Counted from the first letter of the stretch, positions 27,458 through 36,799 are shown. The stretch is DNA of 64,000 nt from Pedobacter lusitanus (GCF_040026395.1 NZ_CP157278.1:5518001-5582000), one strand, 5' to 3'. The notes: generated from the letters alone by a model not told the origin. A program made the numbers and translations.

Positions 27458-28564
27458 ATGAACAAAATAGCCACCTTTTTAATTGCGTCTCTTGCATTTG
27501 TTGCCTGCAGTGATAAAAGTAAATTTGAGATCAGCGGGAAATTTGAACATGCCACACCACAATCAAAAGTATATCTGTACGGAATAAATAAAGCCAGTGA
27601 GACACCTCTGGATTCAACTGTCCTGTCTGATAAAGGAGAATTTAAATTTACCAAAAGTACACCTGAGGTAGATTTTTTCAGAGTGAAGATTGATAACAGT
27701 GAATATATGCTGATTGCTAAAAATGGAGATGCGATCAGACTGGAAGCTGATCTTGCAGATAAAACCCTTGCCTATAAATTATCAGGAGCGGCAGAGGCCG
27801 ATAAACTGGAAGAACTGAATAAAAACAAAAACCAGTATGTTGCTAAACTTGCAGCTTTACAGGCACAGTTTGAAGAGAATGTAGCCAGTCAGCCAAACAA
27901 CAGAGATGCGATTGCCAACCAGATGAGACCTGCCCTGATTAAAGAGAATGAAGGCCTGGTTAATTATATCCTGAAATTTGCGATGGATAATACAAACTCT
28001 CTTGCCGGATTTTATGCGATCAATTCACTGAATCCAAGTGACTATGAGAAAGAAATGATTGCTTACTCAGAGAAAATCAAAAGTAACTTCAATAAAAATG
28101 AAGCGGTAACTGACTTTTTAGTAAGAATGGCTAAACTAAGATCAGTACAGATCGGGCAGACCGCGCCTGATTTTACGATGAATACCATCGATGGAAAATC
28201 GGTTAAATTATCAGACTTAAGAGGTAAATATGTTTTACTGGATTTCTGGGCTTCGTGGTGTCAGCCATGCAGACAGGAAAATCCTAACGTAGTTAAAGTA
28301 TATAATAAGTATAAAGATAAAAAATTCACGATTTTAGGTGTATCACTGGATAAGGACCCTGTAGCATGGAAACAGGCTGTAATTGCAGACGGATTAACCT
28401 GGACACATGCCAGCGAACTTAAAGATTTTGAAAGTCCTACAGTAAGAATGTATCAGGTAGAGGCTATTCCAAGCTCATTTGTACTGGACCCGGCAGGAAA
28501 AATTATTGCGAAAAACCTTAGAGCAGAAGAACTTGATTCATTTTTAGGCAAGACTTTACGTTAA
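27458..28564 (+). CDS. TlpA-like thiol-disulfide oxidoreductase lipoprotein
   Basis: 368 residues. A lipoprotein signal ends in LAFVAC (lipidated C17). An N-terminal DUF4369-like beta domain spans about 22-120, followed by a helical linker, then an AhpC/TSA/thioredoxin domain from about 232 with the active site WCQPC (C268, C271) in LDFWASWCQPCRQENP and a cis-proline segment VEAIPSSFVLDP. It should sit in the envelope facing the periplasm and reduce or exchange disulfides, for example for cytochrome maturation. Follows gatB closely. Confidence 0.88.
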   Translation: MNKIATFLIASLAFVACSDKSKFEISGKFEHATPQSKVYLYGINKASETPLDSTVLSDKGEFKFTKSTPEVDFFRVKIDNSEYMLIAKNGDAIRLEADLADKTLAYKLSGAAEADKLEELNKNKNQYVAKLAALQAQFEENVASQPNNRDAIANQMRPALIKENEGLVNYILKFAMDNTNSLAGFYAINSLNPSDYEKEMIAYSEKIKSNFNKNEAVTDFLVRMAKLRSVQIGQTAPDFTMNTIDGKSVKLSDLRGKYVLLDFWASWCQPCRQENPNVVKVYNKYKDKKFTILGVSLDKDPVAWKQAVIADGLTWTHASELKDFESPTVRMYQVEAIPSSFVLDPAGKIIAKNLRAEELDSFLGKTLR

Positions 28565-28595
28565 CCCTAATTCAATGTTAAACTAAGGGGTGTCA

Positions 28596-28622
28596 TTAAC
28601 AATTTGTTAACTTACTTTTAAC
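28596..28622 (+). promoter_or_regulatory. Three TTAAC repeats at 11-nt steps, candidate response-regulator site
   Basis: TTAAC occurs at 28596, 28607 and 28618, exactly one helical turn apart; the first two also make the palindrome TTAACAA-T-TTGTTAA. It lies upstream of a -7-like TAATTTCG (28644-28651) of the PhoB-type regulator gene. The 11-nt spacing is the pattern used by OmpR/PhoB-family dimers. Confidence 0.45.
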
Positions 28623-28669
28623 CTAGTTATACAAATGATTACTTAATTTCGTAACAAATATTTAAAGAC

Positions 28670-29359
28670 ATGAGCGCCGTAAAACAAAAGATACTGATAG
28701 TTGATGATGAACCTGATATCTTAGAGTTAGTTGAGTATAATCTTAAAAAAGAAGGTTATCAGGTTTACCTGGCAAGCAACGGACAGGATGGGATAGCGGT
28801 TGCAAAAAAAGTGCACCCTGATCTGATCATTCTGGATATCATGATGCCTAAGATGGATGGTATTGAAGCCTGCCGTCTGATGCGTGCTATTCCTGAGTTC
28901 AAAAATACTTTCATGGTTTTTCTTACTGCCAGAAGTGAAGAGTATTCTGAGATTGCAGGTTTTAATGTAGGTGCTGACGATTATATTGCAAAGCCGATTA
29001 AACCACGTGCTTTAGTTAGCCGTATCAATGCCATTCTGAGAAGAAACGTAAGTAATGATGAAGTTTCTGAGAATAAAGTTGAAATCGGGGATTTAGTGAT
29101 CGACAGGGAAGCTTACCTGGTTTATCAGAACGGACAGAAAGTAGTACTGGCAAAAAAAGAGTTTGAATTGCTGTATCTGCTGGCTTCTAAACCTGGAAAA
29201 GTTTATACAAGAGAGTCTATCCTTAAAAATATATGGGAAGATTCAGTAGTGGTAACTAACCGGACTATAGATGTGCATATCCGTAAACTGAGAGAGAAAC
29301 TGGGCGAAACTTACGTAGCAACTGTAAAAGGAGTAGGCTATAAATTCGAACTTTCTTAA
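28670..29359 (+). CDS. OmpR/PhoB-family response regulator (orphan)
   Basis: 229-residue two-component regulator. The receiver domain covers 1-122, with acidic pocket VDDEPD (11-16), phosphoacceptor D56 in LDIMMPKMDG and K at about 108 in IAKPIKP. The winged-helix output domain (about 135-229) contains LAKKEFELLYLLASKPGKVYTRE and NRTIDVHIRKLREKLG. There is no histidine kinase next to it, so its partner is elsewhere. Three TTAAC repeats upstream suggest autoregulation. Confidence 0.9.
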   Translation: MSAVKQKILIVDDEPDILELVEYNLKKEGYQVYLASNGQDGIAVAKKVHPDLIILDIMMPKMDGIEACRLMRAIPEFKNTFMVFLTARSEEYSEIAGFNVGADDYIAKPIKPRALVSRINAILRRNVSNDEVSENKVEIGDLVIDREAYLVYQNGQKVVLAKKEFELLYLLASKPGKVYTRESILKNIWEDSVVVTNRTIDVHIRKLREKLGETYVATVKGVGYKFELS

Positions 29360-29399
29360 TCATTTACATTCTTATTTCAAATGGTAAAGGATGAAATTG

Positions 29400-29407
29400 T
29401 ACTTTTG
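29400..29407 (+). promoter_or_regulatory. Predicted -7 box for the RluA-family gene
   Basis: TACTTTTG, exact TAnnTTTG, 23 nt before the TTG start at 29431; it supports that start. Confidence 0.4.
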
Positions 29408-29430
29408 TACTGTTTTATAAATCCACACCA

Positions 29431-30153
29431 TTGAAATATCCTTCTTTTAAAGACCTCATTCTATTCGAAGACGATAATCATATCGTCGTAAATAAGCCGC
29501 CATTTGTAGCCTCATTAGACGAGCGTGGCGGCTCGGGCGAAGTGAATATACTTCGCCTTGCCAAACAGTATTCAGCTGATGCCCAGGTTTGTCACCGTTT
29601 AGACAAAGAAACCTCAGGCGCAATTATTATTGCTAAAAATCCAGAAGCCTACCGTTCAGTTTCCATGCAGTTCGAGAAACGCAAAATTAAAAAGACGTAT
29701 CATGCCGTTGTTGACGGTTTGTTCACCTTTAATGAGCTTTTTATTGACCTGCCTATCTTAAATGACGGAAACAGAAGTGTAACGATAGACAGGAAGGAAG
29801 GCAAACGTGCAGAAACTATTTTTAACTCTATCAAGTTTTACAGACATTATACTTTAGTAGAATGTAAACCAATAACCGGCCGTATGCACCAGATCAGGAT
29901 TCACCTGGCTACGCAACGTGCTGCAATTTGCGGAGATACACTTTATAAAGGTAAACCAGTATTCCTTTCCAGTATTAAAAAAGGCTACCGGATTTCCAAA
30001 GATGACGAAGAGCTGCCTATTATGAAGCGTTTCGCACTGCATGCCAAACATGTCATATTTAAAGGTCTGGATGGGGAAGATATAGAAATAGATGCACCAT
30101 ATCCTAAAGACTTTGCTACACTGATTAAATTGTTAGATAAATTTGATTCTTAA
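29431..30153 (+). CDS. RluA-family RNA pseudouridine synthase
   Basis: 240-residue enzyme that isomerises uridine to pseudouridine in rRNA or tRNA. The catalytic motif HRLDKETSGAIIIAKN contains D58, and GRMHQIRIHLATQRAAICGDTLY is the second family signature. It lacks an S4 domain, so it resembles the short RluA/TruC type; the target site cannot be named. The start is TTG (29431), supported by a -7 box just upstream and no in-frame ATG at the right place. The ClC gene begins 11 nt after its stop. Confidence 0.88.
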   Translation: MKYPSFKDLILFEDDNHIVVNKPPFVASLDERGGSGEVNILRLAKQYSADAQVCHRLDKETSGAIIIAKNPEAYRSVSMQFEKRKIKKTYHAVVDGLFTFNELFIDLPILNDGNRSVTIDRKEGKRAETIFNSIKFYRHYTLVECKPITGRMHQIRIHLATQRAAICGDTLYKGKPVFLSSIKKGYRISKDDEELPIMKRFALHAKHVIFKGLDGEDIEIDAPYPKDFATLIKLLDKFDS

Positions 30154-30164
30154 ATTTGTAAGAA

Positions 30165-31955
30165 ATGTACGTAAGACTAGTCAATTATCTTGATGCTGTA
30201 AATCAATACCGAAGGACAAAAATCTCCAATAGGAATTTCCTCGTGATCGCAGCCATGATAGTTGGGGTTTTAGCCGGCCTTGCCGCCGCACTGCTGAAAA
30301 CGATTACCCATCATATTGAAGATTTCCTGCAGGATGGTTTTCACTGGCAGTATAAGTACTATCTGTTCCTGGTATTTCCTTTTATTGGTATTCTGCTTTC
30401 CGTTATGTACGTCAGGCGTTTTATCCGTAAAGGGAAGTTTGAAACCGGACTGACTCCTATACTTTATACCATATCCAAGAAGTCAAGCAGAATAGAACCG
30501 CATAATATCTATTCACAGATCATTACTGCGGCACTGACTGTAGGCTTTGGAGGCTCGACCGGACTGGAAGCCCCGATCGTGACCAGCGGAGGGGGTATTG
30601 GTTCTGTTGTAGGACGATTTTTAGGCCTCTCTTACCGCGAAACTACGATGCTGCTGGCCTGTGGTGCAGCCGCTGGTATTGCAGGCGCATTCAACAGCCC
30701 TATTGCAGGGATAGTTTTTGCAATAGAAATCCTGTTACCTGAATTTACTATTCCCGCATTTATTCCGCTTTTGCTTTCTTCGGCAACAGCTGCGGTAGTG
30801 GCCCGTTTCTTTTATAATGAACAATTGTTCTTTCTGGTTACAGAAGGATGGAAGTTCAATTCCCTGATCTGGTATGTTGTACTGGCATTGCTGATCGGTT
30901 TGTTTTCTATGTATTTTACCAAGGCCAATTATTTTATCAAGGGCCTGTTCTATAAAATCAAACATCCTTATCAAAAGGTTCTGGCTGGTGGTGTGGTATT
31001 GGGCGCGATGGTTTTTCTTTTTCCTACTTTATACGGAGAAGGTTATGTAACCATTAAAAATCTGCTGGGTGGTAATTACAGTGCTGTCATTACCAATAGT
31101 ATATTTTCGTCCTACAGCAATTTACCGGCAGTGATTATTTTATTTACTGCGATAACTGTCTTTGCGAAATCGGCAGCTACGCTGGTTACACTCGGTGCGG
31201 GTGGTAACGGAGGTATTTTTGCACCCAGCTTAATTATGGGCGGGCTGATTGGTTTTGTCCTTGCTTTTACAATTAACACGCTGGGGATTGCCCATGTCAA
31301 TGTCTCTAACTTTATCGTAGCCGGGATGGCTGCTTCACTGAGTGCAATTATGCATGCACCGCTGACCGGGATATTCCTGATTGCTGAAATAACAGGCGGA
31401 TATGTGCTGATGGTACCTTTGATGATTACTTCTGCGATTTCTTATCTGATCAACAGAAGTACCAACAAATATTCAATCTATACCAAACCTCTGGCTGAAA
31501 GTGGTGAACTGATGTCTCATGAAGATAAAGACACGACTGTGCTGCATATGATGAAGCTGAAATACCTGATAGAGAAAGATTATCTGGTATTGAATGAAGA
31601 AGAAACTATAGCTGAAAAACTACCGGAGATCCTTCAGTCCAGGAGAAATATATTCCCTGTAGTGGCAGAAGATAATATTTTCAAAGGGCTGATTTATGTG
31701 GAGGATGTATTGAAAAAGGCAATCAATAATCCTGCAAATGCAGATTTAACTGTACATGATCTGATGCAGACTGCCCCGGCCATCGTATTTACTACTGATT
31801 CGCTGAAAATAGTACTGAAGAAAATGGAAAAAGAGAATGCCTGGCTATTACCTGTTTTAGATGAACAGGAAATGTACATAGGCTTTGTTTCCAAAACAGC
31901 AGTATTTAATAAATACCGTGCTCTGCTTAGCCGCCAGGCTGATTATATGGAGTAA
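30165..31955 (+). CDS. ClC-family chloride channel/antiporter with CBS pair
   Basis: 596-residue inner-membrane protein: about 11 membrane helices in residues 20-435 and two CBS domains after about 450. Selectivity-filter motifs are GGSTGLEAPIV (E is at the gating-glutamate position), GAFNSPIAGIVFAIE and GAGGNGGIFAPSLIMGG. These identify the ClC fold that moves chloride, possibly with protons. The CBS pair probably senses nucleotides. It follows the pseudouridine synthase gene by 11 nt and is likely co-transcribed. A G-C-rich hairpin lies just after the stop. Confidence 0.93.
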   Translation: MYVRLVNYLDAVNQYRRTKISNRNFLVIAAMIVGVLAGLAAALLKTITHHIEDFLQDGFHWQYKYYLFLVFPFIGILLSVMYVRRFIRKGKFETGLTPILYTISKKSSRIEPHNIYSQIITAALTVGFGGSTGLEAPIVTSGGGIGSVVGRFLGLSYRETTMLLACGAAAGIAGAFNSPIAGIVFAIEILLPEFTIPAFIPLLLSSATAAVVARFFYNEQLFFLVTEGWKFNSLIWYVVLALLIGLFSMYFTKANYFIKGLFYKIKHPYQKVLAGGVVLGAMVFLFPTLYGEGYVTIKNLLGGNYSAVITNSIFSSYSNLPAVIILFTAITVFAKSAATLVTLGAGGNGGIFAPSLIMGGLIGFVLAFTINTLGIAHVNVSNFIVAGMAASLSAIMHAPLTGIFLIAEITGGYVLMVPLMITSAISYLINRSTNKYSIYTKPLAESGELMSHEDKDTTVLHMMKLKYLIEKDYLVLNEEETIAEKLPEILQSRRNIFPVVAEDNIFKGLIYVEDVLKKAINNPANADLTVHDLMQTAPAIVFTTDSLKIVLKKMEKENAWLLPVLDEQEMYIGFVSKTAVFNKYRALLSRQADYME

Positions 31956-31962
31956 ATATGAC

Positions 31963-31989
31963 GCGGTTCCTGCATTTTTCAGGAGCCGC
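31963..31989 (+). terminator. Terminator-like hairpin after the ClC gene
   Basis: Ten-bp stem gcggttcctg/caggagccgc (one U-G pair) with a 7-nt loop, 7 nt past the stop. There is no clear U tract after it, so it may be weak or act in RNA stability. Confidence 0.4.
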
Positions 31990-32105
31990 ATCCTGTCAGA
32001 TTCTCTTTGCTGAGAATATTTTAATCTGCTTTTAATTTCCAGAAGCTTCATTATCAGAGTTATTCATTTATCTATGCTTGTTATTGCTAATAAATTGATA
32101 ATCAA

Positions 32106-32157
32106 CATTAAAATTCTTTAATGTAGGTTAAAAACCTGGGAGTACAGGTTATCTTTG
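32106..32157 (+). promoter_or_regulatory. Promoter and shared operator of the metal two-component genes
   Basis: Contains CATTA-N8-TAATG (32106-32123), the same inverted repeat with identical spacing as the first site of the efflux operon (34260-34277), then a -7 box TATCTTTG (32150-32157) 37 nt before the ATG. This suggests the response regulator controls its own gene. Confidence 0.5.
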
Positions 32158-32194
32158 TAAATGCGCAATAAGCGCCTGTTAAAATAAGAACAAC

Positions 32195-32866
32195 ATGAAT
32201 ATTTTAATGATTGAAGACGAACCAAAGGTTGCTGCATTTATTAAAAAGGGACTGGAAGAACAATTGAATACTGTGACAGTTGCTTATGATGGAAATATGG
32301 GTTGTAAAATGGCTCTGGAGAATGATTATGAGCTGATTATTCTGGATGTTATTCTGCCATACGTCAATGGGATGGAGGTTTGTAAACAGATCCGCCAGTT
32401 GAAAAAGGAAGTCCCTATTCTCATGTTATCTGCATTAAATACAGTAAGCGATAAGGTACAGGGGCTTGAAAATGGTGCCGATGACTATCTGACCAAACCT
32501 TTTCATTTTGCAGAGCTGCTGGCAAGGATTAAGGCTTTAGGCCGCCGCAGGGATCAGGTGCTGCCGGGTACAGTTTTTAAAATAGATGATCTGGAAATGG
32601 ATTGCTATAAAAAGACAGTGACGCGTAAAGGTAAAAATATCATCCTGTCAGCAAAGGAATTCACTTTACTTGAAGTCCTGATGGCCAATAAAGAGCGTGT
32701 GCTTTCCAGGGTATATATTGCCGAAGCTGTGTGGGGTATTTCATTTAACAGAGGCACGAATCTGATTGACGTTTATATTAATTATCTGAGAACAAAAATT
32801 GATAAAGGCTTTGACAAGCAACTGATACATACTGTAATCGGAATGGGTTACGTCATCAAAGGATAA
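32195..32866 (+). CDS. Response regulator of the metal-efflux two-component system
   Basis: 223-residue OmpR-family regulator of the CusR/CzcR type. The receiver has IEDEPK (6-11), phosphoacceptor D51 in LDVILPYVNG and TKPFHFAELLAR; the winged helix starts near 130 (LSAKEFTLLEVLMANKERVLSR). The histidine kinase begins 15 nt downstream and the czcCBA-type operon follows in the same direction. The role is most likely switching on the efflux operon when a divalent metal is in excess; the phased operators at 32106 and 34260 support this. Confidence 0.92.
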   Translation: MNILMIEDEPKVAAFIKKGLEEQLNTVTVAYDGNMGCKMALENDYELIILDVILPYVNGMEVCKQIRQLKKEVPILMLSALNTVSDKVQGLENGADDYLTKPFHFAELLARIKALGRRRDQVLPGTVFKIDDLEMDCYKKTVTRKGKNIILSAKEFTLLEVLMANKERVLSRVYIAEAVWGISFNRGTNLIDVYINYLRTKIDKGFDKQLIHTVIGMGYVIKG

Positions 32867-32881
32867 TTTGAAAGGATTCCT

Positions 32882-34237
32882 ATGAAAGTCAAGAACAGGT
32901 TATCGCTGCAGTTTACATTTATGTTCGCCATTTTGCTTCTGGTAGTACTGACAGGCATTTATCTGCTGGTTGAACATAATCGTTTAAAATCCTTTATGAA
33001 TAAGCTCGATGAAAGAGCTGTGATTGTTGCGCAGTTCTATCTTGCTGAAGATAACCTGTCAAAAGATATATTCAAACAGGTAGCCAGAAAGTTTCCGCAG
33101 TCGCTTACCCATGAATCAATCCGGGTTTATGATGATAAATTCAATTCCAAGTTTACCCGAGACGATTCTATTAGCTGGAAGCATGATTTCCTAGCTACAA
33201 TAGTCAGGAAAAAGTCACTTCATGCCAGGCAGGGCGATACCCAGATTACCGGAATTTATTATCCGGATAACTCAGGTAATTTTATAGTCGTTGTTTCTGC
33301 AATTGACGATAGAGGTCTGCATGATATGCAGCAGCTGAGGCTGATTATGTCTGTTTTTTTTGTCAGCTCCCTTTTCATCACCTTTTTTATAGGCCGTATT
33401 TTTGCCAGTATTTCCCTGCAGCCTATTGTCTCGATCACAGGAAATCTGAAAAGGATCAGAGCTTCAAGTTTACATCACAGGTTGCCTGTACGGGTGACTA
33501 AAACAGATGAAACTGATAATTTGTCTTCGGCCATTAATCAGTTGCTGGAACATCTGGAGCAATCTTTTGAAAGCCAGAAATCTTTTGTGGCTAATGCCTC
33601 GCATGAATTACGGACACCGATAACTTCTATTCTGGGCGAAGCAGAGATTACTTTAATGAAAGACCGCAAGCCTGAAGAATATAAACATGCACTTCAGGAG
33701 ATCGTAGGCAGTGTAGAAAGATTAAATTATATCATTAACAGCTTAATGGAGCTGATGCAGACCAATCTGGATAATAAAGACTTTCAGCATATCAGGATAG
33801 ATGAGCTGATCTGGGAAATTGCAGACGAGCTGGCTTTTAAGACCAGTAATGATCAGATTAAGATCGTATATAACTTACCGGATGATCAATCTAAAAGAAC
33901 GCTGCAGGGTAACCGGCAGTTATTATTTATAGCAATAAGTAATATCCTTAAGAATGCCATCAAGTTTTCAGAAGGGCAGGAGGTTTTATGTACTGTGAGT
34001 TATGATAACCGCCGGATGGCAATTACCGTAAGAGACCGGGGTATTGGTATCCATGAAAATGATATTAAAAAAATATTCCAGCCTTTTTACCGCTCTGCCA
34101 ATGCTTTGAATTTTTCAGGATATGGAATTGGTCTTTCGCTAACCAATAATATTATCAGGCAGCATAACGGCTCTATTGAGGTAAAATCCATATTAGGGCA
34201 GGGCACTGTATTTTCTCTTTATTTGCCGGTGAGTTGA
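32882..34237 (+). CDS. Sensor histidine kinase of the metal-efflux system
   Basis: 451-residue inner-membrane kinase. Membrane helices lie at about 10-30 and 153-172, enclosing a 120-residue periplasmic sensor region. HAMP follows at about 173-225, HisKA with H241 in FVANASHELRTPITS, and HATPase with the N box (NILKNAIKF), G1 (DRGIGI) and G2 (GYGIGLSL). The sensor region has few His and no Cys, so direct metal coordination there is not obvious. Partner of the response regulator just upstream. Confidence 0.92.
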   Translation: MKVKNRLSLQFTFMFAILLLVVLTGIYLLVEHNRLKSFMNKLDERAVIVAQFYLAEDNLSKDIFKQVARKFPQSLTHESIRVYDDKFNSKFTRDDSISWKHDFLATIVRKKSLHARQGDTQITGIYYPDNSGNFIVVVSAIDDRGLHDMQQLRLIMSVFFVSSLFITFFIGRIFASISLQPIVSITGNLKRIRASSLHHRLPVRVTKTDETDNLSSAINQLLEHLEQSFESQKSFVANASHELRTPITSILGEAEITLMKDRKPEEYKHALQEIVGSVERLNYIINSLMELMQTNLDNKDFQHIRIDELIWEIADELAFKTSNDQIKIVYNLPDDQSKRTLQGNRQLLFIAISNILKNAIKFSEGQEVLCTVSYDNRRMAITVRDRGIGIHENDIKKIFQPFYRSANALNFSGYGIGLSLTNNIIRQHNGSIEVKSILGQGTVFSLYLPVS

Positions 34238-34259
34238 TCCAGTTGGCTGGATGTGGTCA

Positions 34260-34338
34260 CATTAAACAATTCTAATGTACTTCTAATGCCCCCGTAACCT
34301 TGCATTAAGCGCCCCCTAATGCCCTTAACATAGCTTTG
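34260..34338 (+). promoter_or_regulatory. Phased operator array and promoter of the efflux operon
   Basis: TAA cores occur at exact 11-nt steps: TAATG 34273, TAATG 34284, TAACC 34295, TAAGC 34306, TAATG 34317. The first also forms CATTA-N8-TAATG (34260-34277) shared with the regulator promoter. A -7 box TAGCTTTG (34331-34338) follows 10 nt after the last unit and 20 nt before the ATG. No -33 TTTG is visible, as expected for an activator-dependent promoter. Confidence 0.6.
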
Positions 34339-34357
34339 TTTTTCAAATAATAAAGCT

Positions 34358-35665
34358 ATGCAATCTAAATTTCTGCTATCCGTATTTCTGGTATGTCTAT
34401 GTTTTATGATGAATATCAATTCATCCTATGCCAGAGATGACGGGTATGCTAATGAAAGGGACACACTGAGTGTAACCCTGAAAGAGGCCGAAGATCTCTT
34501 TATCAAAAACAACCTGAGTCTTATTGCCAGCCGTTACAGTATTGATCAGGCGAAAGCACAGGTCATTACCGCCAGGCTATTTGAGAATCCGCAACTCGGT
34601 TATGAAACCGGATTGTACAATACAGGAACTAAAAAGTTTTTTGACATGAGTAAAGAGAATGGACAGCGTGCTGCCAATATCTCCCAGCTTTTTCAAACAG
34701 CAGGTAAAAGGAATAAGAATATACAATTGGCTAAAATCAATGTTCAGCAGGCCGAATATCAGTTTTTTGATTTGCTGCGAACATTGAAGTATACCCTGCG
34801 AACAGACTTTTACAAGATCTATTATCAGGAGCAGTCCGCAAAAGTCTATGCCAAAGAAATCAGCTCCCTGTCTAAAACACTCAGTGGTTTTCAGCAGCAG
34901 TATGCCAAAGAAAATATTGCTTTAAAAGAAGTGCTGCGCATACAGTCTCAGCTATATACTCTGCAATCTGAGCTGAACGAGCTGAAAGACGGGATTGACG
35001 ACGTACAGAGTGAGTTTAAATTATTAATAAGGACTGATGCGAAGAAATATATAGTACCCCGGCTGGAATTTAATCTGGATGGCAAAAATGTTTTACAGCA
35101 GGTAACTTATAAAAACCTGCTTGATTCTGCTTATAACAACCGTTATGATTTGAAAGTAGCCCATTCAGCTGTTGATTACAGTAAGCTGAATTTAAGACTG
35201 CAGAAGTCAATGGCTATGCCAGATGTCACACTGTCTGTCACTTACGATAAACAGGGAAGTTATATCAGGCATTATACCGGGTTGGGCATTAGTATCCCGC
35301 TGCCACTTTTTAACCGCAATCAGGGGAATATCAGACAGGCAAAAATTGCGATAGATGCTGATCAGCTTGCACTGACTCAGCAGGAAGAACAGATTCAGAG
35401 CGATCTGGATAACAGTTATCAGAGTGCAGACAGACTGGAAAGATTGTATAATAGTTTTGACCCTGCATTCAAGACGGATTTTAATCATTTAATAGAAGAA
35501 GTTTTTAAGAACTATCAAAAGCACAATATCAGCCTGCTTGAATTCCTCGATTTTTATGATTCCTATAAAACCAATACGCTTCAGCTCAATAATCTGCAGC
35601 TTAACAGGATCAGTTCACTCGAACAGTTAAACTATATCACCGGCACTCAATTTTTTAATCAATAA
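34358..35665 (+). CDS. czcC: TolC/CzcC-family outer-membrane efflux protein
   Basis: 435-residue outer-membrane channel of the tripartite efflux system. The signal peptide covers about 1-25 (SSYARDD). Two repeated coiled-coil/beta-strand halves follow, with FENPQLGYETGLY and LYNSFDPAFKTDF sections. It has the short length of the CzcC group. It is first in the operon, 10 nt upstream of the adaptor gene, with its own response-regulator-dependent promoter. Confidence 0.88.
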   Translation: MQSKFLLSVFLVCLCFMMNINSSYARDDGYANERDTLSVTLKEAEDLFIKNNLSLIASRYSIDQAKAQVITARLFENPQLGYETGLYNTGTKKFFDMSKENGQRAANISQLFQTAGKRNKNIQLAKINVQQAEYQFFDLLRTLKYTLRTDFYKIYYQEQSAKVYAKEISSLSKTLSGFQQQYAKENIALKEVLRIQSQLYTLQSELNELKDGIDDVQSEFKLLIRTDAKKYIVPRLEFNLDGKNVLQQVTYKNLLDSAYNNRYDLKVAHSAVDYSKLNLRLQKSMAMPDVTLSVTYDKQGSYIRHYTGLGISIPLPLFNRNQGNIRQAKIAIDADQLALTQQEEQIQSDLDNSYQSADRLERLYNSFDPAFKTDFNHLIEEVFKNYQKHNISLLEFLDFYDSYKTNTLQLNNLQLNRISSLEQLNYITGTQFFNQ

Positions 35666-35675
35666 TACTATTTCT

Positions 35676-36767
35676 ATGTACAACTATAAATTATTAGCTC
35701 TTGCAGCTGCTTTGGGTACATCTGCACTACTGTTTCCCGGTTGCACCCGTCAGACAGAGAAGCCGCTCGATACTAAATTCAAAGTGACAGACAGTTTGCT
35801 GAACAGCCTGGTTACGGATACGGTTAAAGAAGCAAGTGCACTCTCTGAAATTACACTCACAGGGACTATCGCACCCGATGAAAATAAAATGGCCAAAATC
35901 TACCCGATGGTCAGCGGGATAACCCGGGATGTACATGTTTTACTCGGAGATGTGGTTTCCAAAGGTCAGACACTGGCTACCATGCGCAGTACAGAAGTAG
36001 CTGGTTTTTCAAAAGATATGATCAGTTCAGAAGCTGATTTGCGCAATACCAAAAGAATAATGGAATCAACTCAGGATATGTATAAAAGCGGGCTGGCTTC
36101 CGGCAAGGATCTCGAACAGGCCAGGTCTGATTATCAGAAAGCGATGGCAGAACATAACCGCGCAAGTTCAGTGATGTCTATCAATCACAGCGATAGCCGC
36201 GGTTATGTGATCAAGGCACCGATCAGCGGTTATGTCGTTGAAAAAAACGTTACCGGGAATATGCAGGTACGGGCTGACAATAGCCAGAACCTGTTTACTA
36301 TTGCCGATTTATCCTCAGTTTATATACTGATCAATATTTATGAATCTGACATCACCAGCGTACAGACAGGTTATCCTGTTAAAATCACTACGCTGGCCTA
36401 TCCGGGTAAAGTTTTTACCGGTCATATAGATAAAGTTTACAATATGATTGATCCCGACATGAAAGTGATGCGCGCCAGGGTGAAAATAGAGAATCCGGGT
36501 AATCTGTTAAAGCCGCAAATGTTTGCCAATGTGGTGGTGAGTGCAAAATCCAATCAGGATTTACCTGTGATCAATACCCGCGCGATTGTGCTGGATAATG
36601 ACCGCAATTATGTTATTGTCAGAGATGGGAAAGCAGGCGTGCATATCCAGCCCATCACGATCAGTAAAAGATTGGAAGATCATGCCTATATCAGCTCAGG
36701 TCTAAAACCAGGTGACCAGATCATTGCTTCCAGACAGCTGTTCCTGTATGAATCGCTGAAAAAATAA
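35676..36767 (+). CDS. czcB: RND efflux periplasmic adaptor (membrane fusion) lipoprotein
   Basis: 363-residue membrane-fusion protein joining the RND pump to the outer-membrane channel. A lipoprotein signal ends in LLFPGC. A lipoyl-like domain (GITRDVHVLLGDVVSKGQTL), a helical hairpin (about 115-175), a second lipoyl half (VIKAPISGYVVEKNV) and beta-barrel and membrane-proximal domains follow. There is no His-rich metal-binding N-terminus, unlike some CzcB proteins. Located between czcC and czcA in one operon. Confidence 0.9.
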   Translation: MYNYKLLALAAALGTSALLFPGCTRQTEKPLDTKFKVTDSLLNSLVTDTVKEASALSEITLTGTIAPDENKMAKIYPMVSGITRDVHVLLGDVVSKGQTLATMRSTEVAGFSKDMISSEADLRNTKRIMESTQDMYKSGLASGKDLEQARSDYQKAMAEHNRASSVMSINHSDSRGYVIKAPISGYVVEKNVTGNMQVRADNSQNLFTIADLSSVYILINIYESDITSVQTGYPVKITTLAYPGKVFTGHIDKVYNMIDPDMKVMRARVKIENPGNLLKPQMFANVVVSAKSNQDLPVINTRAIVLDNDRNYVIVRDGKAGVHIQPITISKRLEDHAYISSGLKPGDQIIASRQLFLYESLKK

Positions 36768-36799
36768 TTGACCTTTTATCCCCGTATAAATTCAACGCA

